Shown piece by piece: positions 22,856 through 32,445 of a stretch of DNA of 64,000 nucleotides. Within the stretch, counting starts at the first letter, position 1. Each line of letters starts with the position of its first letter. The DNA comes from Lasiosphaeris hirsuta. Lineage: Eukaryota; Ascomycota; Sordariomycetes; Sordariales; Lasiosphaeriaceae. Position numbers and translations under genes: made by a program. The notes beneath the pieces were generated by a model. That model was not told the DNA's origin. It did no database searches and worked only from the letters and a program-made list of their open reading frames with translations. The DNA is taken from NCBI GenBank assembly GCA_030549175.1, contig JAUKUA010000008.1:682001-746000 (forward strand), read 5' to 3'.

Positions 22856-24056
22856 GTATGCCGTGCAGTCTACTTCCAAAGTCCTGCAAACTTGATTGCC
22901 CCGATTCGCTTGCGTACGGAGTGAGTCGGGACAAAGCGCCTTATAAGATGTAAGCAGTTGGGCTGAGGTGTTTTTCGGCTAGGTCTACACATGGTCGAGA
23001 TTGCTGGACGATAGAATGAGGCGCATAATCACATGGAATATAGTTGACTTTAGCCGTATATATTTTATCCAGCCAGTCTTTGCTTGTTGCTGATTTCGCT
23101 TTGATTTGTCTTTCGCCATAGTGCCGCTGACACATGTGGCACAGACTCTGCGGAATAACTCCCATATTAAGCTCTACTCCTGTTGCTTATGTCTATCCCG
23201 TAAAAGTAAGGCAGGCAAGCGAGCTACGAGTATTACTCCATGATGACACCGATATGCACCGTGATTGATGCATGTTGTCGGTCATTTTAATCGAGGTCCT
23301 TCCTACAGTACTCGTCTCCTTCCAAGTCTAAACCCCAAAGGACTCAAAGCTCTGATCTCACCATCCATGTGAAACTGCGCCCTGTTTATATCAGCATTTG
23401 TTTACCTATTAGGTAAGTACCAACATAGTATGGACGGCGACAAGTATCTCCGTTTAAACACCACATCACTGTTTGGTGAGAGTTGTCCCAGACTTAATCT
23501 TTCCACCACTTCCAATTACCCACTACTGTGTACCCTGTATGTATGTTCCGTTCGTGTCATGCATGCCCACCAAATACTTCACAGTGCCCAGATAAGCAAC
23601 TATTAATTTACAGTAGCCGACACAAGCATCGTTCTCACAGAACAAGCAGGAGATGCCGGAGGCACAGAAGATGCACAAAGCACACAGGGCGGTGAGTGCA
23701 ATGCTTTGACTTGTCTGTGAATAGCGTGGGTGGCGTGAGTGATGTGCATGGGTGGCGTGGGCGGCGTGGGCGGCGTGGGTGCTATGGGTTTCAGGCCATT
23801 CTCGAGTTTGACAGCCAGTCAGTAACACCCTATCGATTGCATGGAAAGTACACACTATAGTTGTTGCAACGAGTTCTTCGCTGCCCCGGGCAGTATGCCA
23901 AAGTATTGGCGCGGTATCTGAGATTGGATTTGTACCATTGCAAGGAAATTTGTGTTGTTGTATGCCTCCTAGTTTGACAAGACTTATTTTTCCCACCAAA
24001 CTTGCCCCCCCCCCCCCCCCCCACAAGTTTCAGCTCGTTCCCAGCCTCAGTACAAA
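22856..24056. other. Intergenic region with GTGGCG repeats and a C18 run
   Basis: Contains short direct repeats of GTGGCGTGGGCG (about 23748-23782) and a run of 18 C (24005-24022) just downstream of the UstYa stop at 24057. The right end of this stretch is the 3' flank of that gene and the left end is the promoter of the regulator. Minus-strand frames here look like by-products of the GC-rich repeats. Confidence 0.45.
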
Positions 24057-25094
24057 CTAGCCAATCTCCCCAGCGCCAGAATCGCCTTCATCAGGGTGAT
24101 TCTCAAACCAGCCGTGTACCTCCTTGAACTTGTGCGACATGGCATGGAATGGATACCCTTCAGGCCTCCGCAGCTTTACAAACGCTTCCTCATCAAGCGC
24201 CTTTTCACGCTGCCAAGCAGTTATGGCATCAAAGTTCTTACATTGGTGCTCAATACTAAAGTCGGGAAATGGGTGATCCAGTGTGTCTGTCCAGATGTGA
24301 GTATACACATCCGTGTTAGCAGCACACATGATCTTCTGCGCAAGCAACCATACGCAGTGCGATAAATGGAGCTGGTGGATCTGTGTGGTGGTATTGAACC
24401 CGCCGGGGTACCCATGGGCATAGTAGTGATCCCAGCGTGCCTCGCGCCGGAGGGCATCCAGACAGTGGAGCTGGTGAAACACATCGATCCGCCCGAAATA
24501 GCTGTCGTTTCCGTGGCCCCATTCAGACGGGATCTTCACGGATAAATCCGGGTCCTTGCCAATTGCCATTACCTGCTCTCTTGTAAGGGGCACTGGTCGG
24601 GTATCGTAAAGCGACATCCATGCCTTGTCGACCTCAGGACTTGGCTCGCGACGGTAGATAATGGGTGGTTCTCTATTGAGGAGAGTTGCGTCCATGCGTT
24701 GGGGCGACATGCGGACATCTATGTCGTCAAGCAGGGGAGCTATGGTTGCTTTGATCAGACAGGCCTGGGTCAAACATAAAACATAAAACGGCTCACATGG
24801 CATCGATACAGATTTGAGGTGATAGTTTCTCAACTGCTCCTGAATGTGTTCGGTGTAGCGAAGAGGTCGTGGCTGTAGAGACATGAGAAACATCGTGCTC
24901 GATGTTATGAAAAAGACCATATTTAGCCAAATAAGGCACAACAGTGACGATCGAGATCTCGAGACATGGTGATATGGCTTCTGAGGCGTGACTAGCTGCG
25001 CAGACTCTTCGCTGGCTAGCCGTTCATTACTGGATCCGCTGATAAAGAGGTATTGCTCGTTATTGCGGGCAAAATTGAATAAAGATTTCATCAT
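24057..25094 (-). CDS. UstYa-family (DUF3328) oxidase, RiPP protein 1
   Basis: Start chosen at MMKSLFNFARNNEQYLF (25094); the 21 codons upstream are open but unlike the family. A cytosolic N-terminus precedes one membrane helix (LLCLIWLNMVFFITSSTMFL). The lumenal part carries both family motifs, HQLHC (in DVFHQLHCLDALR) and HLSHC (in LHLSHCVWLLAQKIMCAANTD). A 45-nt in-frame intron (GTATCG...CCCAG) may remove the odd segment beginning VSMPCEPFYVL. UstYa proteins are membrane-anchored oxidases that form ether or carbon cross-links in ribosomal peptides such as ustiloxin; the HxxHC motifs are the proposed metal ligands. All key residues are present. Probably acts on the precursor at 28278-28625. 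Confidence 0.88.
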   Translation of the reverse strand: MMKSLFNFARNNEQYLFISGSSNERLASEESAQLVTPQKPYHHVSRSRSSLLCLIWLNMVFFITSSTMFLMSLQPRPLRYTEHIQEQLRNYHLKSVSMPCEPFYVLCLTQACLIKATIAPLLDDIDVRMSPQRMDATLLNREPPIIYRREPSPEVDKAWMSLYDTRPVPLTREQVMAIGKDPDLSVKIPSEWGHGNDSYFGRIDVFHQLHCLDALRREARWDHYYAHGYPGGFNTTTQIHQLHLSHCVWLLAQKIMCAANTDVYTHIWTDTLDHPFPDFSIEHQCKNFDAITAWQREKALDEEAFVKLRRPEGYPFHAMSHKFKEVHGWFENHPDEGDSGAGEIG

Positions 25095-25409
25095 GGACTT
25101 GCAATGAACAATGTTTGTGGTATTTGTCCAAAAATGTAGCGACCGCAGCGACCGCAATGGGGACGCTTAATGCCGTGGCGCTTGATTTAGTGTTCTTATT
25201 GCGGCGATGATGTTGGGTCTTTACAACAATATTCCCCGCGGCATCGTCAGCTGACATTACCCATGTAAGCACACACGGCATGAATCAAGCAATAATCTTG
25301 TTTTCTTTCTTGTCAACAAGTTGCCGTATATGTGATCGTACTGCTGCTGTATTGTCTAATCGAATTCCCAGTTCGACCTTGATTTTTCCTTTACTTGCCA
25401 GGGACTAGG

Positions 25410-26187
25410 ATGGAGCACCAAAATCTTCACATATGCGTTACCCGCTTCGTACTTAGGCTGCTTCTCGTAACCGTGTGCGCTGCCTTGCTGGTGTCCTTGG
25501 TTTTCGTCAACGCTCCACACTTCGAGTTCCTGGCACGTTTCCAGGCTCCCAGCTCAGTACAATGTGAGGCACACACGACATGTCGCTGCAATCCTAACAT
25601 TCTCGGACCACAGGCCAGCACATTTCTATTGGAACTGGATCATGATACGACCAACAGCTCGCTCCTCCATCAACTTGGGAGGTACCAGGGAAATATATTC
25701 CTGCAGATGCAACAGAAAGGCGACGAGAAGCCGCTGCCCTACGGCATCTCCATGTTTCACCAGCTGCACTGCTTAGAGATGCTAAAAGCTGCTCTCCAGG
25801 GCAGCACGCCACATCCCTCGCGTAGCCGCCTTGGGGAGAGGGGAGGGTTCGAGCACGAAGAACACGTCAGCCATTGCCTGAAATACATTGCTCAGGTATG
25901 TCCGCCCACTGCTGACACCCGAGGTAGGGAGCTGCTGATTGTTGTATGATCAGGGGATCCTGTGCGCGGCCGATGATACCATCGAGTCATCATTCGCTTT
26001 CGAGACACGCCCTGGAAAGCACGTCCAGGTCATAAATGGCGACAGCATTGTCCACCAATGCAGACAGTCAGCCTTTATCTACGAAGCCGCAGTCGGTAGT
26101 CTAACACGGCCTCTTGTACTCCAGCGGGAGCTGAGAGATGGCGATACTGTGCGGGGAATTTTGGGCGATAAAAGTCTAGAGAATTGA
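25410..26187 (+). CDS. UstYa-family (DUF3328) oxidase, RiPP protein 2, 239 aa
   Basis: Exons 25410-25895 and 25954-26187, intron in phase 0. The N-terminal membrane helix is RFVLRLLLVTVCAALLVSLV. The motifs are HQLHC (GISMFHQLHCLEMLK) and HVSHC (EEHVSHCLKYIAQGILCAADD), both complete. The region between helix and first motif is shorter than in its neighbours. Divergent from RiPP protein 1 with about 315 bp between starts, so the pair probably shares a promoter. Expected to oxidise the RiPP precursor in the secretory pathway; the exact bond cannot be inferred. Confidence 0.88.
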
Positions 26188-26577
26188 AGATAGGGGATGA
26201 GCCGTTAGGGTTAGCGCTTTGTAGGTCACACCGCGTAATTTAACTTGCCTCGGCGCTCACTCGCAACTGTCCTTTCCTTCACATCCATTGATAGACATAC
26301 AATAAGGGTGGTACGAAGTTATTCAATAAGCTAAACATCACAATGAATGAAAAGTTTCTGGCATAGCCAATACTTGTCGAGACCTGGCATGTGAATTGTT
26401 TACTGATGGAATGCCACGAGAAAATTGTGATTCAATCTCAAAATACATTTCACAGCTAGCTGTATGCTTTACTTTGTACAAAACACATTGGCATAATGTA
26501 GGAGACGCCTATACATACCAAGACATCCAATTGTTATTTCTAGTAAATGGCTCGCTAAAAGCTGACTTACCCATTGA
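26188..26577. other. Convergent intergenic region
   Basis: 3' flanks of two UstYa-family genes. Nothing else seen. Confidence 0.5.
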
Positions 26578-27761
26578 TCAAGCTCCCCCAGCAGACTTCT
26601 GTCTTGCCTCCTCGGCCTCCTCAGGGTGATCCCTCCAGTACTGGAAGAAGGGATCACCGGGAAAGAACTTGTACTGATCCTCTATGCTCTCCCATGGGCT
26701 ATTATCGAAGCCAGATTGCTTGATGATCTCTTTGGCTTGCTCTGGCGTGACGTTGAAGTCCCAATTGGGTGCCTGATGCGACTTAGCCCACTCCTGAATC
26801 TTGGTGAAGTTGCGGCAGGTATGCGTTGTCGATAGGCGAGGCACAATGACCTTGTTAGACGGGACGTTGACTCGGAATGGAACAGGCGAGACATCGGCGT
26901 TGCACATGATAGCCTCGCGGATTGAGTCGATGCAGTGATCTGGCCATTTTTAGAATCATGACATGAGGGAGAATAAGAATGACAGAATGGATGACGGTGG
27001 GATCATGATACATACCCCAATGCCGAAATTCAAACGTGTCTCGGTCGATGGTCCCATTCACATCCGTCACTCCCGCTAGCCCAGGGAATCTCTCGGGGTA
27101 GAGCAGCATGCGAAGGTCGTTTAGGCAATGCAGCTGGTGCCACACATCAAGTTCGACCAGGTATTCCTTTGTGCCCGGGATTGCAAGAGTGGGGTGTGGT
27201 AGCAACTTTGCTTCTTCTTCCGTGATAGTAGTGATTCCAACTATGAGTCAAAATCTAGCATTAGTGCAAGTACACGTTGCATTTGGTGCCAATTTGTCCG
27301 TGCTTACAATTGTATAAGTCTTGCCAGAGCTTGTCGGTTTCAGCAGTCGGGTACCCCATATATGGCGTTTTCTCAAATAGAGCGGGGCGAAATTTCTTCT
27401 CCTTGATATACTCGATGGCTTTGTTGGCAGGTGCTGATTGTAATCCGTCAGCAAAAAATCAGATAATAGTAAATAAGTAGATTGGAAAAAAATGGAGAAC
27501 GTTGGAGAGTGCAGATATATACTTACAATACACCCCAATCGTTGGATCTATGTAACGTCGCTGTACTAGCTTTATCGCCAGGACGATAATGACAATCAAA
27601 AGGACGGAGTTGGACAAGTACAAAGTTAGAACGTGCGTGCTGGTACGGAACCAACGGCGACCCCGTTTTGGGAGGCTTAGGTTGCCGTAGATCAAACCTT
27701 CCTTCTCCGTCCAGGTAAGAGCATCGTCGGATAGGTCTGCGGATGAGCGTTGGGATGACAT
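26578..27761 (-). CDS. UstYa-family (DUF3328) oxidase, RiPP protein 3, 315 aa
   Basis: Four exons: 27761-27527, 27433-27308, 27240-27016 and 26939-26578, in consistent phase. One membrane helix (LSNSVLLIVIIVLAIKLV) follows a 45-residue polar N-terminus. The segment FEKTPYMGYPTAETDKLWQDLY is the usual pre-catalytic region. Motifs are HQLHC (DVWHQLHCLNDLR) and HWDHC (created across the last intron: FRHW/DHCIDSIREAIMCNADVSP). The C-terminus continues to PFFQYWRDHPEEAEEA. All family residues are kept, so it should be catalytically competent. Its start faces the precursor gene across a 0.5-kb divergent promoter. Confidence 0.9.
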
Positions 27762-28277
27762 GACTGATAATCAACTCTCTTGTGAGAGATGATACGGAAA
27801 AAGGAAGGAAAGCAAGGGACCACTGAATGAATCAAAGGAAGGATGCGGATTTTCAGCGCCGAGATACCGTGGTTCTCATCCGAGCTCCTCAAACAATGAG
27901 GAACATTCATCTACTGAACCCATCTCCTTACTTTCCAAATCTCGAGCCATCAGGGTAATTGGTGTCATCGGCGTCATCACACAAAGTGTGCACCTGTCAG
28001 CTGACTTGAATGTAATAACAATGCACATGGGTCACAGCGTACCTGGTTTTGCTTGACCCTTAATGTCATAGTGAGTGACAACATCACTAATCTACCCAAT
28101 GGTCAGCAGAAGAGATGATAATAGATATATGGCACCAACAATTGGCACTCGGTGAGAAAGAGGGCAGAGGTAAAGAATCCAAAAGCCCATCAGCCGCTTG
28201 ATCATCACCAAACCAGCAATACAAGTCATAATACCTCTTACACAATTCCTCTAAGTAGCTCGCCGCCAATATTCAAA
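27762..28277. promoter_or_regulatory. Divergent promoter of the RiPP precursor and UstYa protein 3
   Basis: No coding signal. A TATATGG stretch (about 28125-28132) and the leader before ATG (TTCAAAATG) belong to the precursor side. No repeated element recognised. Confidence 0.45.
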
Positions 28278-28625
28278 ATGAAGTTCGCCTACGCTCTCAG
28301 TTACCTCTTCGCCACGGTCTTGGCTAGCCCTCTTCGTGAGTCCAAACCCTCCAATATCAATACCCTAGGGTCCACTGCGTCTCTTGATTGCTAACCAGCA
28401 CGTCCGAAAGCCACTTCCCACACGGAGCATGGGAACGAGGCTCGCTCCGAGGATATCTCGGACACTACCGTCGACGTGCTTTCCGCGGCTCTCTACAGTG
28501 CGTGGACAGACCGAAAGGGTGATAAGTTGAAGGTTCGCTCTGAGGATATCTCGGACACCACCGTCGACGTGCTGTCCGCGGCTCTCTACAGTGCGTGGAC
28601 AGACCGAAAGGGCGATAAGAAGTAG
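28278..28625 (+). CDS. RiPP precursor peptide, secreted, two identical repeat units, 94 aa
   Basis: Exons 28278-28335 and 28399-28625; the 63-nt intron (GTGAGT...CTAACCAG) lies just after the signal peptide. Residues 1-17 (MKFAYALSYLFATVLAS) are a clear signal peptide. After a short leader, two 31-residue-period units start at R35 and R66 (RSEDISDTTVDV...). Each holds one Tyr and one Trp spaced as LYSAW (Y52/W55, Y83/W86), then TDRKGDK. The 28 shared residues are identical, while the DNA differs at four third-codon positions, all silent. This is the design of dikaritin precursors (signal peptide plus repeated cores) and it lies among six UstYa genes. Unlike known ones it lacks Lys-Arg sites; only Arg-Lys and single Arg occur at unit borders. 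The core is probably around the YSAW segment, but its limits are unknown. Confidence 0.85.
28443..28622 (+). repeat. Two coding repeats, 93-bp period, in the precursor
   Basis: Unit 1 begins at 28443 and unit 2 at 28536. Over 84 aligned coding bases they differ at TCC/TCT, ACT/ACC, CTT/CTG and GGT/GGC only, all synonymous. Constraint on the peptide, rather than recent copying alone, explains this pattern. Confidence 0.95.
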
Positions 28626-29001
28626 AGAATCTACTAGAATGGCAACCTCGAACGGCGTGGACACTCAGTGGGTGGGTATCTCACTTGAGTAGTCTTATTG
28701 GGCTTTTATGTAGGGTTAGTCTCATATGGAGCTGCCACTTTCCCCACCAACTATTGTCTGTCATTTCCGTTATTTTTAAGTAGCTCTATAGCTGGCTTTC
28801 TCGTACAATCAATCATTTGCTAGGGCGTAACAATTTGGTGATTGACTCCATGATTTACTGATGGACCGAACGGCTAACGAACTAACTGCTTTGATGATGG
28901 AATGAAGCAGACACCTTAGGTAAATTGTTCGAGTAATTAATTTCTTCTAATAAACTTTAACAAAAAACTTCAGATTCAAGAAAACTTAAGTAGGTACCTC
29001 T
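28626..29001. other. 3' flank of precursor, nothing recognised
   Basis: AT-rich region between the precursor stop and the stop of UstYa protein 4. No further repeat unit or second precursor was found. Confidence 0.5.
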
Positions 29002-29771
29002 TTAGTCATGACATCCTAAACCCTCACCTGCACAGTGCATCTGCCTCCAAGTATCAAGCCCTTCCGGTCCGTTCCACAATCGACATGTGTGTCTCGCTCC
29101 GTATCCTTGCAGAAGTCCCGGCGTACCCGGATCTACCCCCTCTAGTGTTGAGTCACCAGCACATAGGATTGCCTGCCGAAGGTAGTCGAAACAGTGTTCA
29201 GCGTGTTCCTTGGCCATGGTGTAGTTCGAATCACCCATAACGGCTGCTACGTGACCTAGTTGAAGTTTCTTGAGGCAGTGTAGCTGATGGTGCGCGCTGA
29301 TCATGTAGACGTTTTCGGTTCCGGCTATGACGCCCTTGTTTGGGCGGAGCGAATATTCTTGTGGGTTGGGGATGTAGACGAACGCGGTAGTCTCTGTTCC
29401 GGCGTGTTAGCAGATGTTGGTCGAAACCAACTTCAAAAGTCCTCACCATAGTTCCGCCATGCGTTCTCGACATCCTTGATATGGCGCAGGCCGTGCATAA
29501 GACCGTCTCGGGTAAATTCTACTGTTTTCCATGGAATCGAGGGCACTGGTGTTGCCACAGGCAACAGTTTTGTGCTTCCGAGGGCGAACCATAGGAGATG
29601 GATGATTGCCGTGCTTTGCAGTAGGCAGAGAAAAAGCAAGATTAAGGATGACAAGTAGTAAAATTTTGCGTATTTGACACTATGGGGTGTCTTGGTTTTG
29701 GTCGATGTGCCCTCTGGGATGATGGGCTGGTACATAACGGGTGACGGTTTCCCGAGAAACTTGAACCACAT
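29002..29771 (-). CDS. UstYa-family (DUF3328) oxidase, RiPP protein 4, 238 aa
   Basis: Exons 29771-29447 and 29393-29002 (phase 1 junction). The membrane helix is YYLSSLILLFLCLLQSTAII. Motifs are HQLHC (ISAHHQLHCLKKLQ) and HAEHC (AKEHAEHCFDYLRQAILCAGDSTLEG), both intact; the sequence around the second motif is very close to the classical UstYa form. The C-terminus contains TCRLWNGPEGLDTWRQMH, where family members usually have a Cys-rich 'CRD' tail. The last few codons (GEGLGCHD) may be read-through of an unused splice donor. Confidence 0.9.
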
Positions 29772-30269
29772 TGTAGTTGCCTAGTGAACCGGAAAATCTT
29801 GGCTACAAAGGTGCTTAGTAAAGATATTAAAGGCGTATTGAAGGTTGCAATGAAAAATTGGCGGGGTATCTATGTGTACTACCTCTTTCTCTCATGACAG
29901 ACGGGTGCAGGTCAGCACACTGTCATCACGCTGTGCTCAGGCAGTTGTTTTCAACATGTTTCACTGCCAACAGGCAGCCAAAAAGCACCCCCCACCTTAT
30001 TAGCCTAAGGTGCACCACATCGGTAACCGATCCAATGAGGAACATGGCAGCCTGGACAGCCACCAAGGCATCAAGGTTTCCAGGCACCTAGGAATCCGGA
30101 CATTCAGGCGTCACGGGGCAAAGGTCAACAAACTTGAAGGAAAATACAATATAAAGATGGCAAAGGTCTGGTTATTTGCTCTTTCCACCACCAATATCCC
30201 CACACTCTTATAAACTATTTGCCTCGCATCAAACTTGTTATCCCAAAACTTTCTCGCCAAACCATCAAC
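29772..30269. promoter_or_regulatory. Divergent promoter, UstYa protein 4 and 30270 gene
   Basis: No coding signal; contains the starts of two divergent genes. The leader before 30270 (CCATCAACATGGCC) is a good fungal start context. Confidence 0.45.
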
Positions 30270-31001
30270 ATGGCCGCCGCCGCTGCAACTCCCGTCCGGT
30301 TCTCAAATGCGAATATCAACAGGTCCGCTTCGGCCCAGCAGTTCTCCTGGGAAAGAGGTGTGCCCGTGAATGCCTTCTGGGACGGCATTGATTGGGTCTC
30401 CAGTATCCATTTCCTCGGCAACTTCTCCGACGAAGAACGTTTGGAGCTTCCCATTGACCCCGACAGCACTGCTAGCACCAACGACAAAGTCAAGCTCCTC
30501 ATATCTCTCCTAGGTGCCAAACTGGCTAAGGATGAAGCCACTGCCGCTCCGAACTCGCTGGCGGAGACTCAGCCAAAGGCTTGGCGCAGTCTCGTCCACG
30601 CCAAGTACGTCCTGCAGTCAAGGCTGGGCTTGGTTGCCGACGCCGGACAAAGCATTCGTAGGCTTGTCGAGCATTTTGGGGACACAGACGATGTGCTGCA
30701 GCAATCCTTGGCCGATCAGCTTGTCAAGGAGGGTGACTATGCCCAAGCTGAGAAGATTATGGGTCCCGTTGTCGCAATCTTGGATTCCGAGATGACCAAG
30801 GCTTCCCCTCAGGCCATCGGCAGCCGGAGGTCCTTATTGAGCGCCATCTGGAAGCAGGGTCCGTCAAGGCGGGCGGACGCCGAAGAAGTTGTGGCTGAGA
30901 TCAAGCAATCAATCCAGGGAATGGTGGGAACCAAGTACGACGTTTACGTGAAAGCCGAGGAGGAGGAGCTCGACAAGGTTCTTGCAAGGCTAGCCGAGTG
31001 A
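30270..31001 (+). CDS. Unknown intronless cytosolic protein inside the RiPP cluster, 243 aa
   Basis: Start at MAAAAATPVRFSNANINRS because the context is far better than the in-frame codon at 30219. No signal peptide or membrane helix. The first 60 residues contain an aromatic-rich stretch (FSWERGVPVNAFWDGIDWVSSIHFLG); the rest is helical with paired-helix spacing (AKYVLQSRLGLVADAGQSIRRL, LADQLVKEGDYAQAEKIMGPVV) resembling TPR-like repeats. I do not recognise a catalytic motif. It is flanked on both sides by UstYa genes and is clearly intact, so it may be a cluster protein, for example a scaffold or precursor-handling factor, but this is inference from position only. Confidence 0.7.
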   Translation: MAAAAATPVRFSNANINRSASAQQFSWERGVPVNAFWDGIDWVSSIHFLGNFSDEERLELPIDPDSTASTNDKVKLLISLLGAKLAKDEATAAPNSLAETQPKAWRSLVHAKYVLQSRLGLVADAGQSIRRLVEHFGDTDDVLQQSLADQLVKEGDYAQAEKIMGPVVAILDSEMTKASPQAIGSRRSLLSAIWKQGPSRRADAEEVVAEIKQSIQGMVGTKYDVYVKAEEEELDKVLARLAE

Positions 31002-31078
31002 GATTTGCTTTGCCTTTGATTAGTCTCCATAGCTAGTAAGGTATCTATCTAGTGTTGCGCAGGTTTTCAATAAAGTGG

Positions 31079-32013
31079 TCATAATGGACCCGATTTTACA
31101 AAAGGAACACTGCCACTACCTCCCCACCATAGGTTATCCATCGCGACGTGCTTGATGCCGTTTTGCTGTGTCCACTCTTGTATCCGCTCAAAGTCGCGGC
31201 AACGTTGAAAAGTCCCAAAGTCAAACACCAGTCCGCGATTGGTCTTCATTGGGTCCTCCATCGGGGTTGTGTAATATCGGCCGACTGGGGTCACGTCGGA
31301 CCAGCACTAGTTGACACGTTAATGTCAGCTTGGGCATCAAAATAAACAAATCTTAAACTGACCATGAAAGCCTGGCGCAGCCGCTCTGCGCACTGATATG
31401 TCCGTTCCCAGACGAGGGATTCGTTGCCCTTGAAGGCAGCGAGGTTACTGTAGTCACGATCTAGTCGGTACGCCGTTTGTCGCATAAGATTGAGGCAGCC
31501 CAGCTGGACGGCGTATTCGGGCAGTGCCAACACAGAGTCGGGATTCCGCGGATCTCGAACCCACGCCGGATCGTCAACGGCCAAGCTCTGGCCAAGGTCC
31601 TTGAGACGGGAAGACGGGATTGAGATGGGATGTTCTAATTATGTAAGGCATCACCATCAGCTTGCTTTTTTCCCTCTCTTCTCTCATCTTCTCATCTTCT
31701 TCAAATATTGACAAATCCTGGTCTTGAAGCACGTACGGGGAAGCAAATCAATCCAAGCTTGCTCGATCTTGTCTGTTGGTACGAAGCCAAAATAAGGCGT
31801 CTTCACAGCAAATTGCACATTTTCGAATGTCTCCCAGTGATATTGGATACTGTCGACAGCGGGCGACCACGGGTAGGTATGGAAGTCGCATTGCCTATCG
31901 GTAGGCACAAGGAAAATGGCAGAGAGGAAAACGGCGCAAGAGCAGAGAAAGAGCAGAATCGACAACACCAACCCCAGGTCCATTCTATGCTTGGGGCTGT
32001 TCAGCTGCATCAT
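31079..32013 (-). CDS. Degenerate UstYa-like protein without HxxHC histidines, RiPP protein 5, 258 aa
   Basis: Exons 32013-31737, 31634-31363 and 31306-31079 are open and in phase. The membrane helix is LVLSILLFLCSCAVFLSAIFLV. The fold is recognisable: TPYFGFVPTDKIEQAWIDLLP, then YAVQLGCLNLMRQTAYRLDRDY where HQLHCLNxLR is expected, then RTYQCAERLRQAFMCWSDVTPV where HxxHCxxxLRQxIMCxxDVTP is expected. All four motif histidines are replaced (V-QLGC and R-TYQC), while the cysteines and surroundings are kept. The absence of stops argues for selection for a non-catalytic role, such as partner subunit or peptide binder, rather than decay. Divergent from UstYa protein 6. Confidence 0.85.
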
Positions 32014-32445
32014 CTCCTAAAAATTGCTTGCCTTGTAGTGCTTTCAGTTGAGGAGGTGGGTAGGGCAACCAGCAGACTTCAATCATCTTTGGACACGAAT
32101 GTAGAACTTCCGCGTGGCAGTTATGTCAAAACCTAAACTAAATCGAATAAGGATGGAAAATTGCTGTCATTCACCCAACCCGTCTACGAGGGAAGCAGCT
32201 GGAAAGAACAGCTTCTCGGTTGCTGCCTAGAAACTGTGTACTGACAGTGGAATGACTCGTGTGCTGACAGTGGAATGACTCGTGCTGACAGTGAAATGAC
32301 TCGGGCTGACAGAAGACACGAGCGCCTGTCTGCAGCGGAAAGATCAGATCGTAAAAGAACCGCAAACTGCGATTTTAGACCCAGTACAGTAATTACAAAC
32401 TGAAGACTCACTGGCAAGATAACATTTTTTCCCTTTCCCAACCAA
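32014..32445. promoter_or_regulatory. Divergent promoter of UstYa proteins 5 and 6
   Basis: A 430-bp intergenic region with tandem repeats (see next entry) and a pyrimidine-rich stretch (TTTTTTCCCTTTCCC) just before the start at 32446. Confidence 0.6.
32241..32312. repeat. Promoter tandem repeat containing TGACTC
   Basis: Units beginning CTGACAGTGGAATGACTCG start at 32241, 32264 and 32285, with a partial unit at 32306 (periods 23, 21, 21). Each full unit carries TGACTC, the half-palindromic core recognised by Gcn4/CPC1-type bZIP proteins. Position in a divergent UstYa promoter makes it a candidate regulatory array. Confidence 0.7.

Noticed and set aside
23725..24026. Minus-strand His/Ala/Thr-rich frame in the GTGGCG repeat region
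   Set aside because: Produced by the short GC-rich repeats; no start context, splice signal or family match.
28365..28664. Minus-strand 99-codon frame over the precursor with its own internal repeat
   Set aside because: It is the antisense shadow of the two coding repeats; silent differences follow the plus-strand frame.
32165..32312. CRISPR-like array upstream of UstYa protein 6
   Set aside because: The repeats are contiguous with no unique spacers and the genome is fungal; it is a promoter tandem repeat.
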